64,000 nt of DNA from Exophiala sp. HKRS030 (lineage: Eukaryota; Ascomycota; Eurotiomycetes; Chaetothyriales; Herpotrichiellaceae). A program made the position numbers and the translations under genes. The notes beneath the pieces are model-generated. The model ran no database searches and was not told the DNA's origin. It worked only from the letters and a program-made list of their open reading frames with translations. Location of the stretch: assembly GCA_023897205.1 (NCBI GenBank), contig JAHWDD010000004.1, positions 5,828,001 to 5,892,000 on the forward strand. The letters are read 5' to 3'. How positions within the stretch are numbered: the stretch's first letter is position 1; each line of letters opens with the position of its first letter. Shown piece by piece: positions 10,205-21,656 of this stretch.

Positions 10205-11229
10205 TCAGCCTTCAAGCTCGGCGTTTCTGGGCCATGGGTTATTGGAATAGAGTCGATGTTCCAACTCATGTCGATTAGCGTTCAATGGAAGTTCAGACTT
10301 CTGGTTTGATAGCCCTGGATTTCCATACAGATCATTCTGGGTCTGGTCCCCACTTAGCTCTGACCTCTCTTTGTCACTGCCGAAGCCACCAGCAACTCGT
10401 GGTTGTTGTGTTGGTGTGTCCTCCAACGTATGTCCGCCACGGCGACGACGCCAACGCCGCCATAGAACAAAGGCGAATATGGCAATTGACAGCCCACCAA
10501 GGGCGCATCCTACCCCGATACCCGCCACTGTCCCGGTAGAGAGTCCGGAAGGCTGGGTTGGGGGAGTGCTCGTTACGGAACTTGGTGGGGCGATGGTGGT
10601 TGAACTTGTGCTTGCACTACTGAGTGTGGATGAAGTTGTGGTACGGGTAGTTCCGCCACTAGTCGCCGAGCTGCTGTTCTGACTATCCCCAGCAAGGGCG
10701 AGAGCTGTTGCGTTTACATTGTTTGTTGCTGGCGCAGGTGCTCTGGGCTTGAGCATCATTGGGGTTGTTGTATATGCACTGGTTGTACGTCTCTTGACAT
10801 ATAAAATAGGGCAACGTTTCTAAAAAACGTGTGCAGTCTGGTACTGTCCCGTTCGCGCAAACGCAGGCATAGGTGAATTGTGTCTAGATCAGGTCAGGAC
10901 ATAAAGATCAAGTAATGGATGTTCCTTACAGAGTCACACCTGTTGGTCGAGGCCGAACCCCCGCAGATCTGCGGGCATGTATTGAGTTGACCGCGACACC
11001 AATTAACTGTGAGTTCGTGAGTGCCACTCGAGGACAGTTGGGGGCCTCTCCTCTACCTACATGCTGTAGTGGCGTCAACAGCAGCAGGATTAAAAGCTGC
11101 GGTGGCCGTGGGGGGCATAGATTGAGAAATGGTTGTCGTAGGTACGACTGAGCTTGCGCTCGAAGTCACAATAGTTTGCGCGTGTGCAGTCCATCTCAAA
11201 GCCGAGAAGATCACTGCGAGCTTGAACAT
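10205..11229 (-). CDS. DUF7707-like secreted/membrane-anchored Cys-rich protein, with frame break
   Basis: Exons are 11229-11061, 11006-10930 and 10883 leftward, with introns of 54 and 46 bases. The start at 11229 gives a signal peptide (MFKLAVIFSALRWTAHAQ). A Ser/Thr-rich spacer follows, then a Cys-rich module: NWCRGQLNTCPQICGG, then FTYACVCANGTVPDC, then LPYFICQETYNQCIYNNP. This order of cysteines matches fungal DUF7707 domains of secreted or surface proteins of unknown function. The domain frame then hits a stop at 10683, while another frame continues from about 10715 to 10205. That frame has a long Ser/Thr-rich stalk, one membrane span (GTVAGIGVGCALGGLSIAIF), a basic WRRWRRRRGG stop-transfer and a cytosolic tail. 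The two parts clearly belong together but need one base removed. No acceptable intron repairs it. Confidence 0.65.
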
Positions 11230-12488
11230 TTTCAAAGAATTCTTCAAAATACAGGGTGCAACAGAGCTATCTGGAGAAGCCATGATGGCCGCTCGCCTGG
11301 CTCAGCAATAAAATGAGCGTTAACAGCTTTGTAACTCAATTACACCTAATCCCGAGAAAGTCTTTGGCAAAGTTGAGGTTGTCAGGCTAAGCGCGGGGAA
11401 AGGCCCAGCTTTATCTCTGCCACACTTAATACGAAACCAATAAGTCACCAGATCCTATCGTACATTTACTTTGGGGTCGGCTAACCTAGCTAGGTAAGCT
11501 TTAGGCACAAGCAGCGAGAAACTTCACATTCGAAGGTACCCTTGCATAACAGCAGCAAATCGGAGAAGAGGAGCTGTTCCTTGCCCTCAGCGTTGGCACG
11601 AGTCGACTCCTTGCCAAGACCGATCCGACTCTGATCCGACTTCTTTGGCTGTGCCGCTGCACACTTCGAATTGCGCCTCTGGCTACTCCAGGAACAGCAG
11701 ACCTGCATCTCTGGCAAGAGTTTCGAGGCGAGGAATTCTGTTTAACAATTGCAATGGATACATTCCCAGATTGGTCGCTTGCACCGTCTGTAGAAGACCG
11801 CAACGGCGCACTGGGGTATGGAGAGACACCCAATCATCCTGGAGCTGCAGGCTCCCAATCCTGGGACGCTCCAACGCCAGGGAACATGAGACTTGCAGTT
11901 TGTCCTGTTTTGTCGTATTCGTTCGTACGATGAGGGTTCTTGATACTAGCTTCTGCAGCTTTCGTGGCCCTCCTCGACTTCAATATGACAATAATTACTC
12001 GTCCACGTTAGTATTGGAGTAAGTGGACGGCACGGCCCGGAAGCTAGGAGTCCCGCCCGTATCATCATCTTTGTTGATTAAACGGATATTAACGAGCTAC
12101 AGAGAACCTACTTGATATCCACGATGGTTCGAGAATACTCTGTCAGGGTTTCTGATAGATGTTCTGCAACAAGTCTATACTACCGGTAAACATAGAGACT
12201 AAAACTAAAGAGCTCTTTTAGCTTCAGTACTTTTCCCTCTTCTTTATACATCTCTTCTTCTCTTCTTCCCGCATTGTACGAATTAGTAAAGGAAGATGTT
12301 TCTTCAGTGTCGTACGAGACTGATGTACTCCATAAAAGGGGTTCTCACTATACGGTAGAGTATAGTGCATTATCGTTCCCGTACGGTGAAGTGTATTGTC
12401 GAAGGTAGTATACCGAGACTCACCCTGGGCGTGCCTGGGTTCAACCCATAACATACTCCTACAATCTAAAGCTATTATTCTATTACCC
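11230..12488. other. No assigned gene; AT-rich right part
   Basis: 11490-12020 holds overlapping frames on both strands without a recognisable family. 12150-12480 is AT-rich with many TA steps and looks degraded. It contains GGGTTCAACCC, resembling a pol III B box, but no tRNA fold. Confidence 0.4.
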
Positions 12489-13510
12489 TTACCGCCCGCA
12501 TTCGTAAATACCAGCATTTGATACCTCCTGCCGCCTTAATCTCTCGAAGACACTTCTCGGACCTTGAGATAATTTCGCTAGCATTGCGCCTATAAGATGA
12601 TGTAACCTGCCATTGTCTTCATCTGTGATCGGCATTTCAGCGGCGCCGAGACATTGTGCAGCGGTTGCAAAAGTTATGGTTGAGTTCAAATACCGGAATA
12701 GTGCAGATGCAGCCCCAAGTGTGGAACCAGATACTGCCAGAATTAAAGCCGATAAAGCCAGACAGGCTGCATCAGCGCTATCTGTACAAAGCGGAAAAGC
12801 TAACCCTGCCCACTAAACTCCTACATAAACAGATGTATTCAAAAACCCAAACTTCCCTTGCCCTTTCTCATGATCCGCTCCCCGAAGGTCTTCTTTGAGC
12901 GCCTAGAATCAGTAAGGCTCTCATGAGGAACTTTGATGTTGACGAATCTATCCTCTTCCAGCTTGACGGTGACGCTTGCCTTGTGTGTCGCCCTAAGAGT
13001 CTGATTCTCCCTCTCTAAGTCCCTTACTTGCAGCTGCATATCGCGAAGCTGCTTCTGAACCTGCAGAAGCTGCTCCATAAGATCGTTGGCGTTTAACGCA
13101 ATAGATGAACCTTGAGATAGCGAAGACGACGAGTTGGATATTTGAGGTAAGAAGCGTTGAGGAGCTGGCGTGGAAAGTTCAGCCGACGAAGTGGAATATT
13201 GCGAGGAGCTCTGAGTGGGCTCCGGAAGGTTATTGCTTGCGGCAGCCCACCTCCGTACCACTCGAGCTTTCTGGCCGCCATGATGATGGCAGAGACCGAG
13301 GTCGGCAAGTTTATCCAGTCGACGAAGAGCATCGGAGGGCTCTCCAGCAGTAAGCTCTTTGATCAGTCCTCCCATTTCAGTACCAGTGTTTCCTTTGATG
13401 CGCCATCCGCAGTCGTCGGCGGTGCCGCCTTTTTTCCCGACGCAAAGGTGAACCCCTGCATCGCGACGAATACCGAGGGCTGAGTATATATCCTAAAGGG
13501 GTTGGGACAT
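12489..13510 (-). pseudogene. Coiled-coil protein with premature stop at codon 6, family uncertain
   Basis: The frame starting at ATG 13510 (MSQPL) meets TAG at 13495-13493 and is then open for about 210 codons. Before the first later ATG comes a conserved-looking module (ALGIRRDAGVHLCVG, then CGWRIKGN, then LADLGLCHHHGGQKARVVRRW). Its Cys/His spacing recalls the N-terminal region of fungal DUF1766/T5orf172 proteins. That resemblance is from memory and tentative; no GIY-YIG domain follows. Next come a Ser/Pro-rich linker and a coiled coil (LLQVQKQLRDMQLQVRDLER, about 121-140). A weakly supported intron (donor unclear, acceptor TTTGTACAG near 12805) would add a C-terminal part containing AEMPITDEDNGRLHHLIG, ending at 12489. 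The stop is a single C-to-T change in CpA context if the original codon was CAG. Confidence 0.45.
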
Positions 13511-15048
13511 GATGAAGAAATGGGTGAACAAAAGCAACAGGTAAAATGGCGCCAGGTTAGGGAGGTGGGAGGAATAAATTAAATAGAACGGCGCGTCTTA
13601 AAGCGGGTAGGAGAGCCTGAGGTCTGCTCTAATGGTCCAAAAAGGTAGGTTTTATACTTTTCTTCGACAGTGAAAATGCTTGAAGTACTGCTTCGGACAC
13701 TTATCATCGCTGTCTCCTATATCGTTTTAGTTTACGCCAGCCACCTGGATGGACTTGCAAAATAGCATCGTTTGGCCAACAGTAAGTCGTCTTTGACTGC
13801 GGGGCCATCAGGAGTTCATGCCGCTAGGAAAGGCTGAGTGAAGGAGGCAATGCAAAAGGCTCATCACAGCCTCGGTAGGCTTTCTCTTCTTTCGATACAG
13901 GTCTGGGCACCAAGTCGAAGGATCTGGCTGGCTAGCCTAGACCATTGCGATTTTAATCTCATAGCGGTATCTACTCCAACCCCGATAAGGATGTAATTTG
14001 AATTTGTACAGCCAACGGACGCAATCTCCCACTGCAATGCACGTTGTGACTATTGTTGTCACTCCATTAGCCTCTTAGATTCATGTTGGCATACGAACTC
14101 ACCTGATATACTGTAAATCGATCCCGGTGGTGCATTAATCTTGGCAACCTTAATTATGGCGGCCCATCAAAATTATCAGTTGTGCTGGTTCACTAGGTTG
14201 CATGGTGCACGCGCCGGAGCCCCTGAAGCGGCACGATCTCCCCGGCGAGCGCGCCGTAGCCTTTTCAGGAACACAAGCTGCTCGTTTATTCTTGCCAGGA
14301 GTGCAGTGCCTTTTTGTTGGCCGCGTTGCTGCCTAGCAGGCAACTACACGGAATTAGACTCGACGATAAGTAACGATTATAACTGAAGCAGGGGGCCGAG
14401 TCTGGATATACTCGGAGGGGAGGAGGCGGCCGAGAATCTATTGGATTGCCGTCACGTGATCTCATGCCAAGACGCTGTCAAGTAGGTTGCGTCGGCGGAA
14501 ATAATATCCGCCGAAAGTTACTCTCCCTTAGATTCTCTGGACGGATAATCAAGTCTCCTTCTCATACAGGATTAGTTAGAGACAAGGCTGAAGTTGCAAC
14601 TTGCAAGGCTGTACTCCGTACGTTTACTCAAGAACGTTTCCCCCCCAATCACGTCACACGCGCAAAATCTCGCGATCTGAAAGTCTCCTGGGGTACCTCT
14701 AGCTTAGAGGCACACCCTATCTAAGTAAACAGTGGATTGGTGGGTTTCTGCAGCCCGGAAGACCGAGTTGTCCTATGCGCATGGGCTGATATGAATTTCA
14801 TGATCATTTTATTCGGAGCCGATAAGCGCTTGAAGCACAAAAGTATCTTCAGACTAGTATAGTATATTTTCTGTGCGTAGCCTATAACGAGGGCGGTGGG
14901 TTAAAATAACATAAAGCAGTATGCAAATGGTAAGCAAATCCTGGCACACACAATGGACTGTGAAAAAAAGACAAACCAAAAACTTCCTTCATACGGCGGC
15001 CAGCAGATGGACGATATTTGATGCAGGACTTGGAAGCCAGGCATCCTT
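13511..15048. other. Intergenic with a dispersed repeat copy
   Basis: A TATA-like GTATAAAACC on the minus strand (about 13650) and a CT-rich leader precede the 13510 start. A TCACGTGA palindrome lies at 14452-14459 and repeat copy A at 14575-14672. No gene was recognised. Confidence 0.5.
14575..14672 (+). repeat. Dispersed repeat, copy A
   Basis: It shares with 21422-21498 the ordered words TAGAGAC-AGGCTGA, TGCAAGGCTGTAC, TTTCCCC, CCAATCACGTCACA and GCGCAAAATCTC. Copy A is about 20 bases longer, with the extra bases in two blocks around the shared GCAAGGCTGTAC. Confidence 0.75.
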
Positions 15049-16706
15049 TCAGACGACCTCAAGGTTATCAACTTCGTGTTGCTCGAGCCATGCTGCGTGG
15101 ACCCGAAAGGAACACGCTGGGGAAGATGCAATCTGGCGAGCTCCACCATATTCAAGGCATCGATAACAATCAACTCGGAACGTTCACCACTCATCAGAAT
15201 GTCGAGAAGGTATCCGTCATCCTCAGTCTTGGCGTTTGGTTTGGGAACAAACAATGCCTCTCCTCCGTAGAGGTCGCCGTAGTCGAAATACCCGACTTCC
15301 TTCTTGTCAATCAGGTCGTACTTTAGCACTCCTTTGCCCATATACCCGTCTCCTTGCTCATTCAACAGGTAAGAGAATCGACTAGCCGAGCCAACATAGT
15401 CGAGATTCACCGTGGGCCGCTCATAATGATGATCGAGTAGTGTCTCTTCATGCACAACTTTGCCGCTGTCGAGGTCTAAAGTCCATGTCTTAACCGTCGC
15501 ATGCGGCTCCTCCGGTGTATGGATCGGTGAATCTGCCGGATAACTGTCGAAACAAGGAGAGAAGAGGACGACCTGGTTGGCACCCTCGGGCTCTTTTGCT
15601 CCCAGGCATTGATCACATGCCAAATACTGCTTGCCTTGGCAGTAGTGAAGAATTGTATCGGCGTTCCTGGTTTCGCTTCACGAGGCACAACTCCCCAACG
15701 CATTGGATAGTCCGGGTTAAACTTGAACACACTTCCAGATTCAGAGGACAGCCCTGTTACGTCTTGACGCATAGAGATATCGGGGAAAATGAGGTAATTC
15801 TCCGTCAGGAAAAAGTCGTGGAGCCAGGACATGGGGCTATTCCCGGAGCCCAGGTCGTAGCTGATCTGAGACTGACACGATCCTTGCACAATCTTCCCAA
15901 CCAAATGGGTTTTCTGTGGACCGACGCTGAGATTATACATGTCGCCATTGGAGGGGTCGAAACGAGGATGAGCTGAGAAAGGCCCTCCCACTCTCCATTC
16001 CAAGTCTCGAGTTTCCCGCGGCCGTCGAGCATCAATCGTCCATCGGAACCACGCTGGGCACGAAGAACAAACGCGTATCCAGTCTCCTGAAGACAGTAGA
16101 GACGTCCATTATGGTGCCGGATCGAGGTCGAGCCCGGCGTGAGCTCGTACTGAGTCAGCTCCGGGATCATGCCTTTCTTCGTCTTCTTCTCGAGCACCTT
16201 GATCTTCTCCAACGCCGCCTTCCCGGCACCCGCGATATCTGTAAACTCGGGGAAAATCTCCCTGCCAATTTTCCTTTCGAACTCGAACCGCGGCGTGCGC
16301 ACGTAAAAGTTAGAGTAAGTCGCTTGTCCTTGTTTGATCTGGATTTGATGGATCATCCCAGCCCCGCGAAAGCGTGGATGCGAATCGTGGGACGTGCAAA
16401 CTGCAGATTCGTCCCGTTGCGCAGGTATACCCCTTCCAGATCCGCCGGTAGATGTCCAGAAATCTTGATCGGAGCGTGCGACAGTTCCAGGTGCACCGGC
16501 TGGTATCCCGGAGCACTGTAGGGACTTTTCTGGTTGAAGTGATCCAAGTCGAGCATTTTAAGAACACGTTGGTCATCTTCATCCACCATTAGTGGTGGTT
16601 GCGAGTCAAGCGAGAACCCTTCCGGCCACGGATAGTTGGCTCTTTGACTGTTTGCCTTCTTGTCAAGGCGTTTCCCGCCAGATATCACAGTGCTGTTGCT
16701 TGCCAT
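15049..16706 (-). CDS. Carotenoid-cleavage / lignostilbene dioxygenase family protein, four frame breaks
   Basis: Reading four frames in turn gives one protein of about 553 residues, normal for the family. Motifs in order are GVYLRNGTNLQF, AFAG-GMIHQIQI, SAHPRFDPSNGDMYNLS (His about 246), MSWLHDFFLTENY (His about 297), IWHVINAWE (His about 364) and RVPFG-HAAW (His about 537). The four histidines are those that bind the non-haem iron in RPE65/CCD/NOV-type enzymes, which split carotenoid or stilbene double bonds with O2. Each frame change needs one added base, at about 16357-16366, 15981-15988, 15597-15604 and 15101-15106, all in or beside G/C runs. No other stop interrupts the reading. With four bases added the length is exactly divisible by three and ends at a stop at 15049. 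The substrate cannot be told. Confidence 0.85.
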
Positions 16707-17534
16707 GCTGCACTTATTAGTTGAGAACGTATAGCTGATTGAAACTCAGGTCTTAAGAAATAATATCCTGACGATGAAAGGGAGGGCTTCCTGTTCTGAT
16801 AACATGAATTCCCAAGGTCCCTAAGTTAGCAAGTCTCTTGGGGCATTTACACACCCTTTGTCTGCTATGTATAGTTCTACATCGCATGCAGGGCAACCGC
16901 GTTCCGGCCGTAAACAGCATCAAACTGTTCATACCGAGTGCTCTGTGACATGCATGAAGCAGACATAGCGACGAAACTCCAATAAATGGTCCGCCGATTA
17001 TCCAATGAGAAGCTCATACTTGGCCTTCGCATGTTTTGGTTCCGAGGAGGAGCCTTCGCCGAGGAATGGCTCTCCGAGGAACACTTCTTCATGAGATGTT
17101 CTTTTTGAGTTATGACTTTCTGTCACGGGGCACGCAGGGGGTGTACTCCTAGTCACGTGATATCTAGACTTGGCGCGCAGGATGCCTCATTTCTTATCAG
17201 AATTCATCACTTTTAATGACCCTCACCTGTAGAGGTTCGCTCTGTCGCTTTGGCTGCTCGATAATTTCCCATTGGATGAACGCTAGATTCAGTGGTCTGG
17301 GGGAGCAAGGCTTTGAGTACTGTGTGTAATCAAGTTTAGTCAAAGTGCCTGAATTCGGTTCAACAGAGCAGACCTATGCAAGAAGCGCTTGTCATTAGAG
17401 AAAGACGGATTTGAGCGTCAACACGCAGGGGATATGGAAGTAGATCCCGAGAGAATGCTTCCCACATAAACTTTTTGTTCCAAGGAACATTGACATGCTA
17501 AACAAGGGGATGCTGAAGCTAAGGATACATAGTT
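16707..17534. other. Intergenic, promoter of the dioxygenase
   Basis: A TCACGTGA palindrome lies at 17153-17160. No protein-coding signal was recognised. Confidence 0.5.
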
Positions 17535-20166
17535 TCAGACCCCGAAGCTTTGAAGCAAATGCAGGATTTCACAATCTTGAGCAGGATGTCCTTGGGAGAA
17601 GGAAACATCTAAAAACAACGCCAACTGAAAATAAGTTCGGGGCTGACGCATAAAAACGTCGGACCAGCTCTTATCCCTCTTTCCAGATGTTGACCTGTGT
17701 GACGAAAGCATGCGTCTCTTGTTCGTTCCGTCAATAGGGGTTGGTGCAAAAGATGCCGGGCTAGAAAACGTAGATTGAATCTGGGTCTCCAGATGCTGGA
17801 TGATGGTGTGTATCCCATCTGACCCGTCGAAATGGCCACGCATGAGTTCCATCACTTCCCCGAAGACGTTCAGTCGGCACCTTCGCCGAGATGATTGCGA
17901 ATCGGTCGATGAAAGCGTGACGTCCAGACGATGCAGAATTAGTGGGAAAGTAATGTGAGCAAGCCTGAAATGATAAATGGTCAGCAAAGCTGAGCTTTCG
18001 TGATTGTATGTTTCAGACCTACTCACATGCCAAAATGTAGATACTTTGTCAGCTTCAACAGGACGAGCTCTTTCAAGTTCTCTGTGATGCCGTCGATAGA
18101 GTCGCACAGCTCAAGCTTGAAAGAGCAACGGTCTACTGTCCTAGAAAAGCCTTCTTGTGACAGAAATGTTGAGACCAATAGCTGGCGGTGGGAAAGCGCC
18201 AGTCTGGCCGCACTGGATTTGGTCGTCAGAAAAGCGTTTCAATCCAATCTCGCAGATCTTACAAGTAGTAAATATACAAAACGTTTGTTCCTAGAGTCAG
18301 ACAATGGTTCGAAAACCCAGCGAGACCGGATGGGGCGGGGAATTGAGATGTGGTTTCATCAAACCACACCGCTAGAGATTCTTGACATTCTCGCATCCGG
18401 TTCAGTGCGGTGGATGCCTGTGAACTGGTCAATGGGGCTGAGATGGAGGGCAAACTTCATTGATTATTGGCGTAAGACAAATTGCGAGTTTGAGTCTGGC
18501 TACAAACAAATCCAGAAGGAGTTTGCTCGTTATGCAATCGTGCACGTTTCGGGGGTCCAGATCGCTCTCAAATACTTCGGCAGGTATTGAATCAATCTCA
18601 AATGACTCATGCAGGTCCGCAAATCCCAACGGCCGGCGAACACCCAGGGATAATAGCCTGTCACGGACGAAGCAACACCACCAAAGTCTTGTGGATGCCC
18701 TCCGATGGTCTTCTGTGACATCAGAACCAGCGAGATCGCACCGGAGTTTGGCTTTGCGTGCTGCTTGAGATGCGATCCAGAGCCAGTGGGTGTTTTGAAA
18801 TGGCTGTGGGTGCTCATGGCTGGCTGAATAATGGGATAGTAGTAACGCACCGCCGGCAATTTGGATGGGGTCATCTTCCACCGCAAAGTCGTAAAGGAGC
18901 TAGTCGTTGTGAGAAAAAGGGGCTTCCAAGATTATTTGCTGGGCTTCAAACCTTGGCACGACGGTAAAAGGTATCTTGCGCTTGTCGATGGCTTTTGAAA
19001 CCACTAACATCGATGTGAATTTCCGTCACCAACTTTGCAAATTCAAGTCAGTGGTTGTGGCCAAGATATGTAACACAAGACACCTACACTGGAAGCAACA
19101 CAAAGAAGGGCGTGGAACAAGAACATGCCAAAGACAGGAGCTTGAAGCGGGTCGCTGTAAGATCTCCAGAACTTTCCCTCATCAGCGAATGGAAGGGTGG
19201 GGTGAAGGTAGAGGAAGAAATTTCGACAGTATTCATTGAAGGCCGAAAGCTCGGGCAGTTGGAAGCAACCTTCGCCTCGCAAGAAGCGGTCTTCTGATGG
19301 TGACAAGTGTTCTCTCTTCCCGGGCAGGACAAAGTGATATGATACTTCGAAATCTGAAATTGTCGTCGATTGAACAGGGTGATCCGGGGGATCTGGGAGG
19401 TCGAAGGTAAAATGGTAGTCATCATCTGGATATCGGCCCGTATCTTAGTATGAGTATTGCAAGTACAAATGTGGTTGAGCAGCAATGAGGTATATCAATG
19501 GCACACAGAACCTACCTATGCCCAGATCACTTGATGTATCAATTCCGGATTTTGATCTGTCCCAAGTAGAAGGGGCAGAAAGCCCTTGGTTTGCGACGAA
19601 GAGGCTTTGGCCAAACTCTTGTGCCACAACATCGTCTTCAGTTTCAATGAATGAAGTGTTTGGGGCATTCAGGAAGTTGGCAACGTCATCCGCGACGTAT
19701 GCTCCAGGACCACTTTCACAGCCTTCCACTTGGCCAATACTACCTGTTCTTAAATCCTCGGACTGGGTGAGACTCGAGCTATTGTGACTTGCCCCTTGTG
19801 ATCTATGGATCGTCTCCATCAGTGCCCATGATGGCCAAACTCAACTCGAGGTAGGAGGAAGTGCGACATCATCAAGTGCGTGATAGGGATAAGCAACCAA
19901 AGCATCTCCACCTCCCAAAAATGCTTTCCAAAGCCGACGTCATATTGCACTTACCGGCGGACCTCACAGACTCGGCCATCTAACGAGCAGTTGGTACACG
20001 GGCCTGCCCTGACTTCTACATCGCAGCGGACTTTTCGGGCTTTGCAAACAGTGCAGGCTCTCTTGGATTTCTTTCGAGGCTTTCGAAGACGTGTTTCCTC
20101 CGGCAAGACCCATGAACTCGGCAATGGGAGGTTGCTTCTTTCAAAAACTGTGAAATCGCTTGCCAT
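17535..20166 (-). CDS. Zn2Cys6 transcription factor with fungal middle homology region
   Basis: Eight exons join in frame to 710 residues: 20166-19955, 19802-19516, 19425-19088, 19032-18952, 18899-18456, 18417-18263, 18212-18027, 17964-17535. The zinc cluster has Cys at 38, 41, 48, 57, 60 and 67 (C-x2-C-x6-C-x8-C-x2-C-x6-C), preceded by the basic RKPRKKSKRA. The middle region includes GCFQLPELSAFNEYCRNFFL, HPTLPFADEGKFW, QAQDTFYRRAKLLYDF, DDPIQIAGGALLLSHYS and RLWWCCFVRDRLLSLGVRRP. This order is that of the CTF1/AmdR-like branch of fungal regulators, known from cutinase, fatty-acid and amide utilisation genes. Targets here cannot be inferred. The intron 18455-18418 is only 38 bases, with a GTTTGC donor, and is the weakest junction. 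An upstream in-frame ATG at 20301 is possible but would add residues unlike the family. Confidence 0.88.
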
Positions 20167-20849
20167 CTTTTTCGCTCGACATGGCAAGTCGGTGCTGATG
20201 ATATTGATATATTTTAGGCGGTTTAAGGCTTGATGAGAAGCGGGGAAAAGGCAGGTTCGTTCGGAAGCCTCGGCGTTTCGCACAATTGCTTCCAACTCCA
20301 TTTAACTTCACACTAGCATGAACCACTTCTGGTTATGAACACAAGAAATGATATTTCTGAAAGGAGAAATCGATTTTTGGTTATTACTCACCAGTTTCTC
20401 GTGTCGACTTTGGTTGAAAAGACGACCATTATGTCTTCGATCTGATGATGTTGACAGGAACATGAATCCGCCATGACCTGCTCCCCGATTCCCATGAAAG
20501 ACGGCCCTCATGGTTCGGCCTCTGTGGTTGAGATTTGAGGCGAGCTTCGCGTCGTGTCTTGCGGAAATCTTCCAAGTCAAGGAGCCGAGTACATCGACCT
20601 TGGCCATTCAAGCAATGACAAAACCACATTCTTGTGATTCAACTATGACCGACGTCCGCCTGCCCATATTTCTGCTTCGTATGATCCTCAGTTGACTCAA
20701 GATACTCCTTGTCTCCCGTGAATCTGATCTGTCTGGACGTTCGGGCTTCCTCAAAGGCCCTTCAGGAGCCGTTCCGACTTGAATGATCACCAAGGTAGAT
20801 GGCAATGTCATTGGCTTTCTGCGTAGGACGTTCTGATCGAATCAGGCGC
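20167..20849. other. Intergenic, promoter of the regulator
   Basis: No family was recognised on either strand. It lies between the regulator start and the kinase relic. Confidence 0.5.
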
Positions 20850-21189
20850 GTAAGATACAGAGATGCGATCTGCAGGCGAGAATGCTGTCAACCCCTTGAT
20901 CACCTCGAGAAAACTTTCAATTCCGGCTCGTGGAGTTTTCCATTGAATTTGACTTCCAAACTGGAGCCAGAGAGCTTCCCCTGTTCCCTCAGGTCGAAGG
21001 CTCCTCCATTTTCACTTCTCAGTTGCCTCCATTTTGGTAGCCATTCTTGCGGCAGCTCTCCAAGGAGATCAATCATTGATGCTATAACCTCTTCGGACTC
21101 TGGCGGCCCGAGGACTTAGAAGAGCTCCTCTTCGGATAAACGAGATAGTCGACCAGAATTAAAGGCAAGATTTCCGATACTCAGATCTA
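20850..21189 (-). pseudogene. 3' relic of an SRPK-like protein kinase
   Basis: Reading leftwards from a CTAACCGC...CTAG acceptor-like sequence at about 21187 comes DLSIGNLAFNSGRLSRLSEE, then a TAA at 21118-21116, VLGPPESEEV, and then at once MIDLLGELPQEWLPKWRQLR. After a stop at about 20905 the next frame gives VIKGLTAFSPADRIS. In fungal SRPK-like kinases the 'DLxxxN' segment lies in the catalytic loop. 'VLGxPExEE' follows it, and 'MIDxxGELPxEWxPKW' lies roughly 80-120 residues further on. The DFG/APE region between them is absent here, and the N-lobe exon is missing. An internal deletion, a nonsense codon, a frameshift and the lost 5' half make this a clear pseudogene. Identification rests on remembered family patterns. 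Confidence 0.7.
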
Positions 21190-21656
21190 GAGATAGCGGT
21201 TAGTACTAAGACTGGGAAGTGACCCTGCTACTCTTGTTGACGACTCAGAGACCGCCAAGGCTAGCGAGGTACGATCTAGTAATATAATACTCTTAAGAGG
21301 ATCACTTGCCAATTTAGCTGGCTATCCATATACCTGGTCTCGCTTACCCTTAAAAACGACATGGAGCAAAAGTTCAAGGGGGGAACCATTGTGCGTACGG
21401 ACACTCGGTAGTGATTATGGAGTAGAGACGAGGCTGAGTATGCAAGGCTGTACCCAAGACATATTTCCCCTCCAATCACGTCACATGCGCAAAATCTCAG
21501 GAACCAAAGGTCTTCACAACTGCGCAACGGCCTGGCAACGAAACACTTTGCACGACCGCTGCTGAAACGACTTTTGTTCATATCAAGCAGGAGACTGTAC
21601 GGAATGGACAGTGCGCTTGGACTCTGAAGCTCAAATTTCTACGCTTCTCCGCCACG
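21190..21656. other. Promoter of the U2A' gene, with repeat copy B
   Basis: Contains repeat copy B, including a CCAAT box in CCAATCACGTCACATGCGC, about 170 bases upstream of the U2A' ATG. Confidence 0.5.
21422..21498 (+). repeat. Dispersed repeat, copy B
   Basis: Partner of 14575-14672. The shared words occur in the same order, with two gaps relative to copy A. Its position just upstream of a housekeeping gene means it may be a promoter segment that was copied, not a mobile element. Confidence 0.75.

Noticed and set aside
12400..12470. tRNA- or SINE-like pol III promoter (TAGTATACCGAG followed by GGGTTCAACCC)
   Set aside because: The T-arm does not pair beyond three bases, and no acceptor, D or anticodon arm can be drawn. 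No second copy was found in the window.
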